Positions 28,813 to 38,435 of a stretch of 64,000 nt of DNA are shown one piece after another. The DNA is from Trichomonas vaginalis G3 (Eukaryota; Parabasalia; Trichomonadida; Trichomonadidae), in the NCBI RefSeq assembly GCF_026262505.1, contig NC_067207.1, forward strand, positions 26,690,082 through 26,754,081. The letters run 5' to 3'. Below the pieces are notes generated by a model, which had not been told where the DNA came from, made no database searches, and saw only the letters and a program-made list of their open reading frames with translations. Made by a program: the position numbers and the translations under genes. Every line of letters starts with the position of its first letter. Position 1 is the stretch's first letter.

Positions 28813-30576
28813 ATAAAAAATGAACACAAATTTTATCTATTCAATTATCTAACCAACAGTTCAATTTTATAAATTCACTTTTTAATATTTTTAAATAGGC
28901 AATATGCACATTTCGTTTTGGAAACAGTACGAATAAATTTCGGTTTTGACAAATTGGTTTTATTTTCCAAACTGTTAAAAGGGTCCGAAAATTCTAAAAT
29001 CCACAAATACTACTTGCTACTATCGTCATATTATTACATGTAAATATTTCAGAGTTTGAGTTTCAATACTTTTGGAAATAAGAATAGTTCTCAATTGCAC
29101 TCTCATTTAGCTTAGCCTTGAATACGAAATTAGTTTTCATACATATTTATTTATCAATTTTTATCGGATGTATTGTAAACAGTAATTTTTTTTGAATGTA
29201 CAGTAAGTTCAAAATGGAATTGAAATTTTAGCAGCAATACATTTATTTAATCACAAATTCTTATTTATTCTACTTGAATTTAAAAATTTTATGTTTTTTA
29301 TTTAGTTAATCAAATCACATTGCATATATTATAAACTGATACTCGGAAAATTTGACTGGTTCTGCCGGTTTTTGCCTAATAATTGAATTGCGTTTTGGAG
29401 TTTATCTGAATTTTAATATAAAACGGTTCGCCGTGCTTTTTCCCAAATGTAGAGAAATTCCAAATTTATACAATATCATTTCTCATAATTTTAATCATAA
29501 AACCATTCACAACTGAGAGCATTTGATTCAATTTACAATATTGGAATAAAGTTGAAGCTTACTTTATCGCGCACTTGCTTTATTATTGTTATCCAAACTT
29601 TAAAGTTCAATCCTTTTGAAGTGGGAAAACACTTTATTTTTTGATTCTGATATTATTTTTTTCATTCTTCAACTTGAAGCTAATAAAATCTCAGCCATAA
29701 TGATAAAAAGGATATTTATACAAATTTCAACAACAACAAGTAAATAAAATGTATCTAAGTGTATTCGTAAATGTTTCGCAATGGCCATCGATTACCATAT
29801 CAAACAATAATAATATAATAAGATTTCAAATATTAATATGGAAAGAACCTCATTAAAATCAAGTTTTTGTTTGGCAAACAAATATTATTTGGTAAGTAAA
29901 GTCAAATCACATCTGCAATACTGAATGAAAGCATTTTAATATCGCAATTAAATCTCTACACAAAAATTATATTGACCAATTTACTGTACATTTCAACTGT
30001 GCATTTACCATTTGAATTCAATTTATATATCTGATTATCTAACAAAAATTTTGGCTGGATGCTATCTAATCAATTTTTGATTTTTTAATGTATACTTTTG
30101 TAAACGTAATTCATGGTTTTAATAATTTTAGAAGATATCCTATTACTGTGAATAGTTTTTAACGACATTTACTGAAATTGTAAAATATAATCAATCCAAA
30201 GAGAGATAAATCGAGTTAACATCCTATTATAAAGTATGGATCGTTATGTTCTGTTGTATTGCCCCAATGATGGCTTGCTTAATAAAATATATAGGGAGAT
30301 ATGATACTTGAAAACACCCTAGATTTTTTAATAAAATATGGTTAAAGAGTGATTTATAGCTTATCGCACATAGTCTTATACACTATTATATTAATCATTG
30401 AATATTTCAGTGAAAAAAAACTTCCAAATCTAATTCGACCAAAATTTCAAAAAATTATATCATAGCTAAAAGATATATTATCAGATTATATGAATAAAGA
30501 GAACATCTGATTATTATTTCATGAGAATAAACAAATATTTGATTATAATTGAATAAATTTTTTATTATTATCTTAT
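28813..30576. other. Long AT-rich intergenic region
   Basis: About 1.76 kb of very AT-rich DNA between the two paralogous surface-protein genes. No open frame of note, no tRNA, and no tandem or inverted repeat stands out. The segment next to 28812 holds the initiator of surface protein 1, and the other end is the 3' side of surface protein 2. Confidence 0.6.
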
Positions 30577-32106
30577 TTAAATTCCATCAACCAATCCATC
30601 AGTAAGTATGTTGCTTTCTTCAGCCTTCTTATTTCTTCTTACAATAACAATGATAACGGCGACAATAATAATAACGACTACAGCGGCGGCAATTCCTCCG
30701 ATCATCATTTTCTGCTTTTTAGTCAATCCTGTTTTCTGGTCATCCGGTTTTGGTTCATCTTTTTGCTGTTTAGTTGGTGTTGGTTTTTCTGGCTCTGGCT
30801 CTGGTGTTGGTTTTTCTGTAGGCTTTGGAGGTGGAGGAGCAGGGGTTGTTTGTGAACTAGATGATGGCTCTGGTCCTGGTTCTGGTGTTGTTGATTGTGA
30901 GCTTGATGATGGTGTTGGCTCTGGAACTGGTGTTTGAGAACTAGATGATGGTGTTGGCTCTGGTTCTGGTGTTGTTGATTGAGAACTAGATGATGGTGTT
31001 GGCTCTGGTACTGGTGTTTGAGAACTAGATGATGGTGTTGGTTCTGGTTCTGGTGTTTGTGAACTAGATGATGGTGTTGGTTCAGGAGCAACTGTTGTTG
31101 AAATAACTGAACTAGATGGTTCTGGTTCTGGTGTTTGAGAACTAGATGATGGAGTTGGTTCTGGCTCTGGTGCTACAGATGATGAAGATGTTGTTGGTTC
31201 TGGTTCTGGTGTTGGATCTCCTTCGTCAGGGTTAATTGGGAAAGGTGTATCAGCGTTATCCTTTGTGAAGATTCCGCCAACTGATGAAATTGTGATGTCG
31301 AGTTCTGGGAAGAAGTTTGTAGTAGCAGTTGTTTGTTCTGGTGTGTTATAAGCAATTGTAACAGATTGAGGAGTCATTGGATCACTTGAAGTTACAAGAG
31401 CAAACATTGAATATGAAATACTTAAGTTACCTTCTGTGCCTTCAATTTCGCCATCAGGAACAGTAACTAAATTAACATTTTCACTGCTCTTCTTATAGTG
31501 ATAAGTGTGATTAAATTCGCCAAATACATGAAGTGAATCATGGAAGAAACCCGGTACATCCATTACCATTTTAGAGTGTAACTTTTTCTCATTATCTAAT
31601 TTTGTAGAAATTCTGACACGATGAAGATCAGAAATTGTTATGCCATCCATTTCTCTAGAGGAAACGTAAGATGGGGCAATGTAAGCTACTTGGACCCGGC
31701 AAAAATCACTTTCTGAAACACATTGGAAAAGTGTGATTGGAAAACTATTGAATTCCGTAGGATGTTCATACTGAGCTGGTACCTTTGGAAGAATAAGTAA
31801 TGGCCTTGTTGTTATTGTGCTTTCATTGTTGAAATTCCATGTTCCATCTTGATCCATGGATGGATATTTTGTGGTTGCAGTGAAATCTTTATCGGCAGCT
31901 ACCATAACACTTCCATAGGCACAGAACTTCCATCCTGGCATTAGAGTGACAACTTTTTGTTTCACTATCATATTTGTGAAAGCATAGAGGTTATTCTTGG
32001 ATGAACTGCAGTCATCAAACACACTTTCGTAATCGAGAGAATTATCATTTCTTACTCTCTTTCCTGATTTCTGTGAAAATGAGTCTACAAAAAGGAAATG
32101 CAACAT
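30577..32106 (-). CDS. Stalked type I surface protein 2
   Basis: 509 residues from the ATG at 32106. An initiator match TTCATTTTTG directly abuts the start. The N-terminus MLHFLFVDSFSQ suggests a signal peptide. It shares with surface protein 1 the YESVFDDCSSSKNNLY, WKFCAYGSVM and FTKDNADTPFP blocks. The stalk is longer and serine-rich (PTPSSSSQTPEPEP repeats). The membrane helix (MMIGGIAAAVVVIIIVAVIIV) and tail ILTDGLVDGI are conserved. The Ser/Thr/Pro stalk is a likely O-glycosylation region. Tandem duplication followed by independent stalk repeat growth is inferred. Confidence 0.75.
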   Translation of the reverse strand: MLHFLFVDSFSQKSGKRVRNDNSLDYESVFDDCSSSKNNLYAFTNMIVKQKVVTLMPGWKFCAYGSVMVAADKDFTATTKYPSMDQDGTWNFNNESTITTRPLLILPKVPAQYEHPTEFNSFPITLFQCVSESDFCRVQVAYIAPSYVSSREMDGITISDLHRVRISTKLDNEKKLHSKMVMDVPGFFHDSLHVFGEFNHTYHYKKSSENVNLVTVPDGEIEGTEGNLSISYSMFALVTSSDPMTPQSVTIAYNTPEQTTATTNFFPELDITISSVGGIFTKDNADTPFPINPDEGDPTPEPEPTTSSSSVAPEPEPTPSSSSQTPEPEPSSSVISTTVAPEPTPSSSSQTPEPEPTPSSSSQTPVPEPTPSSSSQSTTPEPEPTPSSSSQTPVPEPTPSSSSQSTTPEPGPEPSSSSQTTPAPPPPKPTEKPTPEPEPEKPTPTKQQKDEPKPDDQKTGLTKKQKMMIGGIAAAVVVIIIVAVIIVIVRRNKKAEESNILTDGLVDGI

Positions 32107-32829
32107 CAAAAATGAATTATCAAAATAAAATATAATTTTAAAATTTCCACTAGATATTGTAACATAATACTATCATCTTATTTATTTACCAAGATGCTGT
32201 GAGTAAATAATTCAAAGAATAATGCCGGTTATGACATGACCACTTTATCAGCCATTTTATATTTCATGATTCTCTATTTTCTAAGTTATATCAGCTAGCA
32301 TACAATCTGCTGTCAAATTTATGAACCATTCCGAAAGTACACAATTATCACAATTTTTTTGAATTTACGACTTTTTACATCATAATAAAAATATATTCCT
32401 TAATATATTTGCAATTCAAATTTAAACAATGTTGAAAAATCTATCTGCCAGACATGAAATTTGACATTTCAAACGAAATAAAGTCTTTATAATTATCACA
32501 TTAGAAACAGGAGCAAAATTTCGTCGACGTTTGTTATTTTCCAATAGATTTTTTCATAAAAAATTTCTCACATCATGAAATCAAAATTTCGATCTACCAA
32601 ATCATTTACCAATTGGATGCTGGTCGATGTGAACAACATTTTTGTGGTTAATGTATCAATTATAAAATTATTTTGGACAAATGGATAAATTATTAATAAT
32701 TTGTTGAATGTCATATATACATTCAACTAACAAAGAACATATTTTATTACATTAAGAATGATTTTCGGTTAAAAAATATGAAGAAAAATATTAACATAAA
32801 AAAATCAAAATTCAATTGTTTATTACTTC
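32107..32829. other. Intergenic region, no feature seen
   Basis: About 720 bp of AT-rich DNA containing the start-proximal promoter of surface protein 2 at one end. I see no coding frame, RNA gene or repeat. Confidence 0.6.
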
Positions 32830-34050
32830 CTAAGCTATAAGTGAATACGTTGTAAGCTGAATTTGAAGAAGATGATTGATCCAAAGGTAAAGATAAACAA
32901 AAATAATTGGAAGCAAAATAGAAAGAATAATTGACATCATTTTGGTATATTTAACATCATCTGATACTTGTTCTGCCTTAGTATTGAAGTCAGCATGACA
33001 AAGATTGTTTGATATTGTCGCATTTTCATAATAATCAATATCTTGATATTTTATTGGTGAGTATAATGCAAGCGATAATGTGGCGGCTTCATAATCATTA
33101 ATTCTGCAATCTTTTATTAAAATATCATCTTTCTGGGAAAAATTACTGACAAAAACACCGTTTTCAAAGGTTATTGTTGAACTTATCTTTTCTATGAAAT
33201 TATCCGTCAGATTTTGAAAGAATACACATGATTTGAAAGTAATTCTGCTATTTGAGAAAGAAAGAAGAGAATTATTGTCAAATGAGTTCATTATAAAGTT
33301 TAAATGGTGTAAATTGAACAATCCGTACAATACTTGTAAATTTCCTCCAAGAGATCCAAAATTATTTTCAAAACTTGAAAATTTAATATTGCTATGATGA
33401 GATTTACAGAAAATTATTGATCCTTTCCCATAAATAGTGTTTCTAGATATATTTACATTGTATATTTTGGATTCATCGGTGTTTAAATGGATTTCATCCA
33501 TACTTAGGCAATTATTATGGTAGGATCCGGTAAATATTGATTGATTTATATTGCATAAACCCTCGTCGGAGCTATAATCTAAAAATATTGCTTGGCCAGA
33601 AAATGGAGTAAAACAAAACTTAAAAAGAGTTTCAGAAATCGAAGTACTATGAATAGAAGAGATGATTATTGCACCTCCACATCCATTTAACGATGAACAA
33701 TAAATGAAGTAACTTGATTTTAGAATAAATTCTTGTGTTTTCTTCTTTAATATGATAGCACCACCACTAGCATATAAATTTGTACAGTTGTGAAAGCTTG
33801 AAACTAATATTTCAACTTTTCTTTGATCAAATATCATAAATGTTTCATTAATTTCGCGATTATTAATAACAAAGTATTCATTATCGTTAATTTTTAGAGG
33901 ATCTCGTGATAATAAGCTTTCAGGCCGATTTTTTTCGAATGATGAAAGATTTTTTTCGTAATTATTCTGCGTATCATTTAAAGTCGTATGATTATATTCA
34001 AATCTCTTGAACCTACTTCGAAAATTGATTAAGTTTAAAGAAAGCAGCAT
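32830..34050 (-). CDS. Pmp-like (GGAI/FxxN repeat) membrane protein
   Basis: 406 residues from the ATG at 34050. It contains GGAI motifs (YASGGAIILKK, GCGGAIIIS) and FENN-type motifs (SSFENNFGSLGGNL). These sit in a beta-helix-like rhythm of short hydrophobic strands with Asn and Ser turns, as in chlamydial polymorphic-membrane-protein-like families known in Trichomonas. A C-terminal membrane helix (MMSIILSILLPIIFVYLYLW) is followed by a short tail. Many N-glycosylation sequons are present. It is shorter than most family members, and the N-terminal MLLSLNLI is a weak signal peptide. Surface exposure and adhesion are plausible but inferred. Confidence 0.65.
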   Translation of the reverse strand: MLLSLNLINFRSRFKRFEYNHTTLNDTQNNYEKNLSSFEKNRPESLLSRDPLKINDNEYFVINNREINETFMIFDQRKVEILVSSFHNCTNLYASGGAIILKKKTQEFILKSSYFIYCSSLNGCGGAIIISSIHSTSISETLFKFCFTPFSGQAIFLDYSSDEGLCNINQSIFTGSYHNNCLSMDEIHLNTDESKIYNVNISRNTIYGKGSIIFCKSHHSNIKFSSFENNFGSLGGNLQVLYGLFNLHHLNFIMNSFDNNSLLSFSNSRITFKSCVFFQNLTDNFIEKISSTITFENGVFVSNFSQKDDILIKDCRINDYEAATLSLALYSPIKYQDIDYYENATISNNLCHADFNTKAEQVSDDVKYTKMMSIILSILLPIIFVYLYLWINHLLQIQLTTYSLIA

Positions 34051-34415
34051 TAACAAGAAATTTTCAATAAATTTTTTATCACTTTTTTAAATTTATTGCA
34101 CTATTATATTCTACACAATCATATAATATCATTATAGATCATGGATCAAGAATATGATTACCCGAAATCACATAACTGATTTGAATTGAATTATCAAACT
34201 CAATACAGATAGAATCTAATGTGAATCATAACCAAATACACAAGCTATTAGCATACGTTATGTAATTTTAGCTAAATTTTGAAATTTAGGCTTCGAATTA
34301 AATTTAAATTGAATTTTAAGCTCACTTTAGTTAGAATCTATCTGTGCCTGTTTAAGTGCATCTCTATTTTGAATAAATTGTTGAATTCACCAAATGATAA
34401 AAGGTGACATGTAAA
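34051..34415. promoter_or_regulatory. Divergent promoter region
   Basis: About 365 bp between two divergent host genes. A TCACCAAA sequence (about 34387-34394) lies about 20 bases before the LAMTOR2-like ATG and fits an initiator. No clear initiator is seen for the Pmp-like gene. No other feature. Confidence 0.4.
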
Positions 34416-34772
34416 ATGCCAAAACTCTTGAATATTGAGGAATTTAATAAATTTTTATCCGAATTTGCTGAAGAAAATGCACTCACATTTGCATTTCTTG
34501 CAACACCAGCAGGTGGCTTAATTTGTTCAAACGAATTTACAAATTCAAGAATGGTTGTCGAGGCTATTTCAACAGTATGGCAAACATTCCCAGATCCAAA
34601 CTGGGAAAGAATCATGTTTGAATGGGAATCAGCTCTTTGTATCGTTATGAATTGCAATGAATACATTTTTGGTATAGAACAATCCGATCCAAATCCATCT
34701 ACACTTGGCTTACTCAAACACAAAATTGCTGTTGCCAAAAACTTCATAATGAAAACATTATCCGAGGAATAA
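34416..34772 (+). CDS. Roadblock/LC7 protein, LAMTOR2-like
   Basis: 118 residues from the ATG at 34416; the frame is open four codons further but without an ATG. It has the single-domain roadblock fold pattern: FAFLATPAGGLICSNEF, RMVVEAISTVWQTF, then ALCIVMNCNEYIFGIEQ and LGLLKHKIAVAKNFI. The last parts match the LAMTOR2 (p14) pattern best, where GFGMLKAKAQAL occupies the same place. LAMTOR2 is a Ragulator scaffold that anchors Rag GTPases at the lysosome. The alternative is another roadblock subfamily (MglB/dynein light chain type). Length is normal. Confidence 0.65.
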   Translation: MPKLLNIEEFNKFLSEFAEENALTFAFLATPAGGLICSNEFTNSRMVVEAISTVWQTFPDPNWERIMFEWESALCIVMNCNEYIFGIEQSDPNPSTLGLLKHKIAVAKNFIMKTLSEE

Positions 34773-35007
34773 ATTTGTTTGTCGTTAATTTTACAGTGAA
34801 GTATTTGAATTGTCTTACATTCTAATACTTTTTTGACATTACTGTACTTATTAAAATACTAAAAAAAATTCTATTATAAAATTTTTAATTTTTTAAAGGG
34901 AAATATTAAAGAAATATATTCATTACACCACAAACTTTATTCATATCATCATTTTCTTTGATTTTTTTATAGGATATATTATCCCATACAACAAAAACAA
35001 TTAAATT
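34773..35007. other. Convergent 3' spacer
   Basis: AT-rich 235 bp between the 3' ends of the LAMTOR2-like and ankyrin genes. No hairpin or coding frame is apparent. Confidence 0.4.
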
Positions 35008-36267
35008 TTACAATACAGCTCCTTTTTGAGAAAGGTACTCTGCGACCATTTTATTTTTAGCCAGAGCCAAAGGTGTTTCACCGTCATCGTTCTTTGCATT
35101 GATATCAAGTCCGGCTTTGAAGCAGAGTTTGATAATTTGTAGGTTTCCACCAAAAGCTGCTTGATGGAAGATCGTATTATTCCTATTTGCGGCTTTTTTC
35201 AGTGGAATTCTGCATCCTGATAACAAAAATTCGAAAATTTCGTAGTCACCAGCACCAGCAGCGACCCACAATGCTGTTCCTCCATCAATTGTAAGTGCAC
35301 CGAGGTCAGCGCCTTTAGTTACAAGGAATTTCAGTACATCCATGTGTCCGTTTCCAGCTGCAATGTGGATAGCCGCAAAGCCCTCGTTGTCGCAATCATT
35401 TACATCTGCGCCACGGTCGATCAAAAGTCGAGCGCATTCGAGTTGATTATCAAATACAGCGCAAAGTAAAGGAGTATGGCCAACTTTGTTACGGGCATTA
35501 ATATCAGCACCGAAATCAAGTAGAAGTTTAACGATATCGTACATGCCCCAGCCTGCAGCCCAATGTAATGGAGTAGATTCGTATTCTGCGTCGCTAACTT
35601 CGAGGTTTGATGGGTCATTACCGCATAAGATTCTAACTGCTTCAAGATTTCCGCTTTTAACAGCATCGATAACGTTCATATCGCTTAATAATTTTCCGCT
35701 TTGTCCTTTTTGAGCAAGTTTGAATAAATCACGTAGTTGGGAAATACGTAGTTCTGCCTTTTTAAGGGCACGTGATTTTTCTTGAGCGAGAGTTCCTTTT
35801 GTGAGACAATAAAAATCTTCTTTCATTCTTTGGTTTTCTTCTTTGAGGGCTCGTATTTGCTCGTTTAAGTATTCTATCTGCCTTTCCTTGTTTAAAATAA
35901 AACCTTGAAGTTGATTCGGGTCGACTTCTTCGAAAAGAGGAGCAATACAGTTAAAAGTCCTGAACGGAGATAATATCATTAATGCTTCTTCATAATTTAT
36001 CGCACCTGCTTGAATATACTGTAATAATAAAACCGAATCTGGCCCTTGCACTTTATACACTTCATCTAGTAGTTTCGTAGCTTTTTCAACTGGTATAGGG
36101 TCTTCTGCTGCTTCAATTACTTCGCCGATGATTGTTAATGGCAAATGATAAAATAATTCATCAGCAAAGCAATCATCAAGGATTTGGCTCATTGCAACTT
36201 CATATCCTGAAACAGTTGCGCCTTCGTCAACTGCCCTCAAGCATCCAGTAATCAAACTTCGCGCCAT
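35008..36267 (-). CDS. Ankyrin-repeat protein with coiled coil
   Basis: 419 residues. An N-terminal helical domain (about 1-115) is followed by a coiled coil (about 118-185, ERQIEYLNEQIRALKEEN). Six to seven ankyrin repeats follow from about 200 to the end (STPLHWAAGWGMYDIVKLLL, HTPLLCAVFDNQLECARLL, GETPLALAKNKMVAEYL and others). The helical-domain plus ankyrin plan is common among trichomonad ankyrin proteins. It probably mediates protein-protein binding in the cytosol; the partner is unknown. Looks intact. Confidence 0.9.
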   Translation of the reverse strand: MARSLITGCLRAVDEGATVSGYEVAMSQILDDCFADELFYHLPLTIIGEVIEAAEDPIPVEKATKLLDEVYKVQGPDSVLLLQYIQAGAINYEEALMILSPFRTFNCIAPLFEEVDPNQLQGFILNKERQIEYLNEQIRALKEENQRMKEDFYCLTKGTLAQEKSRALKKAELRISQLRDLFKLAQKGQSGKLLSDMNVIDAVKSGNLEAVRILCGNDPSNLEVSDAEYESTPLHWAAGWGMYDIVKLLLDFGADINARNKVGHTPLLCAVFDNQLECARLLIDRGADVNDCDNEGFAAIHIAAGNGHMDVLKFLVTKGADLGALTIDGGTALWVAAGAGDYEIFEFLLSGCRIPLKKAANRNNTIFHQAAFGGNLQIIKLCFKAGLDINAKNDDGETPLALAKNKMVAEYLSQKGAVL

Positions 36268-36607
36268 TTATTTAAATTTCCTATCTTTTGTAAACTTATC
36301 AATTTTCCTTTCTATCAATACCTTGCATGAGAAAAAGGTGTATGAATGAAATTTGGATAAAAGATAGATTACCATTGAAGTACACAACTAAATTATCATA
36401 TCCAAACTAACATCTTATTCAAAATGTTAAAATTATTTCAAAAGATCGATTGGAATCATTGATATTCAAATATGGATACGTGAAATCTATATTTTGGCTT
36501 AAGAGATGGCTTAATAGAGTTACTTGAACATCACTTATTAACAATATAGAATTGATAAAAATATTAAAGACAATTTTTCCATATAAAGCTATTATATACT
36601 CTAATAT
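36268..36607. other. Intergenic region, no feature seen
   Basis: About 340 bp between two same-strand genes. The part next to 36267 is the ankyrin gene's upstream region. A TCATTTCATACACC-type sequence on the minus strand is about 75 bases from the ATG. Nothing else is visible. Confidence 0.4.
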
Positions 36608-37270
36608 TTATAATTTTTGAACAGGGATTTTTTGTTTGAGCGTATCGCGGATTCTGGATAAATATTTAAGTTTAGAAAGCGTTTTTGCAGCTTCTGCAGC
36701 ATTTAAAAGCTTTCCATCTTTGATCTCTAAGTCTGTTGCAAGCTGAGATGTCAAATCTTTCATCATTTTCTGGACTTTTTGAAGTAATTTGATTAACTCT
36801 TCAGCTTCAGTTGCCGAGTCCATTTCTTCATGGAATTCGAGAACTTCCATGAGAAAATCTTGTGGAACATCAGAAAGAACCTTCTCATTAAATAAATGAA
36901 GTAAATATTCGCCTCTTGAAACAGGGTTTCGTAATGTATGATATCCTTCATTGATGCAACCTGAAGCCTTAATACTCAATTCTTTCTCTTTCTCTGATTT
37001 GGAGTAAAATCTATCAGGATGTACTTTTCTCTGAAGAGATAAGTATGTTTTATCAAGCTTTTTGAGGTCAAATTGATATTGCTTTGGTTGGTTGAACAAT
37101 TGAAAGAAATTTTCGCAGGTTGGTGCTTGGATCTTATGACATGATTCACAGAAAAGGCTATTTCTTGCAGTATTTAGACGATGATTACAATTCCAGCATG
37201 CAGAGCTGCATGTATGCTGAACGGCCGCTGCAAAAGCTTTTTTAATGTAATTGGCCGAAGGACTCAGCAT
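36608..37270 (-). CDS. hscB: HscB/Jac1-type J-domain co-chaperone
   Basis: 220 residues. The N-terminal 20 residues (MLSPSANYIKKAFAAAVQ) are basic and amphipathic, compatible with a hydrogenosomal presequence. A four-cysteine zinc site follows (CWNC at 25-28, CESC at 41-44), as in animal HSCB. The J domain has HPD at residues 84-86 (QRKVHPDRFYS). A C-terminal three-helix domain (FLMEVLEFHEEMDSA onward) binds the scaffold protein. It would stimulate Hsp70 in transfer of Fe-S clusters from IscU. Size and domain order match the family. A GTCAAAAATTTTC initiator-like sequence sits just upstream. Confidence 0.9.
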   Translation of the reverse strand: MLSPSANYIKKAFAAAVQHTCSSACWNCNHRLNTARNSLFCESCHKIQAPTCENFFQLFNQPKQYQFDLKKLDKTYLSLQRKVHPDRFYSKSEKEKELSIKASGCINEGYHTLRNPVSRGEYLLHLFNEKVLSDVPQDFLMEVLEFHEEMDSATEAEELIKLLQKVQKMMKDLTSQLATDLEIKDGKLLNAAEAAKTLSKLKYLSRIRDTLKQKIPVQKL

Positions 37271-37541
37271 CGAAAATTTTTGACACAGAATTGAACAAAC
37301 ATTAAAATTTTGGGGTTATCAACTGAAGAATATTAAATTTGAATCTATTTATTGAAAAATTTCGAGGTTATGCACAACTTTGTGCAAAACAGCAATTCCA
37401 ATTTCAACAAGAATAAAGCTTAGAGAGATGACAATCTAGCCTATATAAGCTTAAGCAAAAATACTAATAATGATATAATCTATAAAGTTTATTTATTACT
37501 AATATGAAAAAATATTTGATAGAGTATAAATATTGTGTAAG
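37271..37541. other. Intergenic region, no feature seen
   Basis: 270 bp between HscB and the small membrane protein gene on the same strand. AT-rich; nothing beyond the HscB upstream region is recognised. Confidence 0.4.
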
Positions 37542-38096
37542 TTATTTCTTTTGTTGGCGGTTCTTATCATATATGAACTTGATAACCAAAAAGACTAGAC
37601 CAATGGCAGAAGGAGCAAGCCATAAGAGATTTCTCTTTCGTGGGATAGTTTTAACTAAGCGGATGATCCTAACTTGCATAGTATTTGTATTATATAATGA
37701 AAATTCTGCTGCAGTATCTCCTAAAATATTCAATGAGAATGTAGATTGAAGTTCTGGAATAAAACCTGTAGCAGTTCTTGCATTTTCTTGATGGGTTACA
37801 ATATCAAAACTTTGATCGAATCTGAAACCATCGCTATTTGTTAATTCAAAATCAAAACTTGTATTCGAATTGAAATTAAACTTGCATTCATAATTGATGT
37901 CTTCAGCTACAAAGTTAGAGGATAAAACACTATCAGTTTCGTTATTTATTGTGATATTAAATTCAATATCATCATTTTTTTGAACTCCTGCTGAATTTAA
38001 ATCGACAATAGAAACTGTCCAGTTTCCTTGAATGATTTTTCTAAGATCTTTTTCAGCAGCACGCGTGAATAGAGCTGTTAAGTTTAAAAAATTCAT
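37542..38096 (-). CDS. Single-pass membrane protein, unknown
   Basis: 184 residues from the ATG at 38096. A weakly hydrophobic N-terminus is followed by a beta-rich lumenal-looking domain with several Asn sequons. A C-terminal helix (NLLWLAPSAIGLVFLVIKFIY) ends in the basic tail DKNRQQKK. Topology suggests an ER or secretory-pathway type I protein, but no family is recognised. TCACTTTTC (minus strand, about 38110-38118) is an initiator match 14 bases before the ATG. The Maverick B terminus lies only about 106 bp upstream of the start, yet the initiator is intact. Confidence 0.7.
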   Translation of the reverse strand: MNFLNLTALFTRAAEKDLRKIIQGNWTVSIVDLNSAGVQKNDDIEFNITINNETDSVLSSNFVAEDINYECKFNFNSNTSFDFELTNSDGFRFDQSFDIVTHQENARTATGFIPELQSTFSLNILGDTAAEFSLYNTNTMQVRIIRLVKTIPRKRNLLWLAPSAIGLVFLVIKFIYDKNRQQKK

Positions 38097-38171
38097 TTTT
38101 AAAAAATTGAAAAGTGACAAATTTATTTTGAAGGATACAAAGAGGGTTGATCAGAAAATAAATTGGAAAAA

Positions 38172-38201
38172 GAAATATTTAAAAAAAAAAAAAAAAAAAA
38201 A
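38172..38201. repeat. A-run at the Maverick B target site
   Basis: About 31 consecutive A directly before the element end. The Maverick A end likewise meets a T-run (22055-22065). Any 5-6-bp target duplication is masked by the homopolymer. Both insertions apparently used an A/T-run target. Confidence 0.7.
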
Positions 38202-38435
38202 AGGTAGTGGGGCTTCCAGGCACTTCGTGCCTTCTAGCCCTGATGTTGATGTTTAGTATAAATGAAGTTTTTATTCGGAGGACTCTTCTTCTTCCTCCAT
38301 TGCTTCTGGGAAGAAGCCTTCTTCTGGGTCGAAAACATTATATAATGTGTCGCTTTTCACAAATTATATATGTTTTCATGTTTTGTCACTTTTCTGTCAC
38401 TTTTCAGGGAAAAACATTTTTATTATTATATATAA
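38202..38435. repeat. Terminal region of Maverick B
   Basis: The mirror of 21793-22055. The end carries the GGCACTTCGTGCC palindrome (38219-38231) followed by CTAGCCC. Promoter-like A/T sequence precedes the methylase ATG at 38436. The matching opposite-end inverted repeat is not inside the window. Confidence 0.8.

Noticed and set aside
27584-31091. Gly/Ser/Val-rich, Leu-rich and His/Gln-rich frames opposite or overlapping the surface-protein stalks
   Set aside because: They are shadows of the proline-rich repeats.
38172-38201. Poly-A tail of a retrotransposon
   Set aside because: No LINE or SINE sequence adjoins it. The other Maverick end also meets an A/T run, so a target preference or slippage is simpler.
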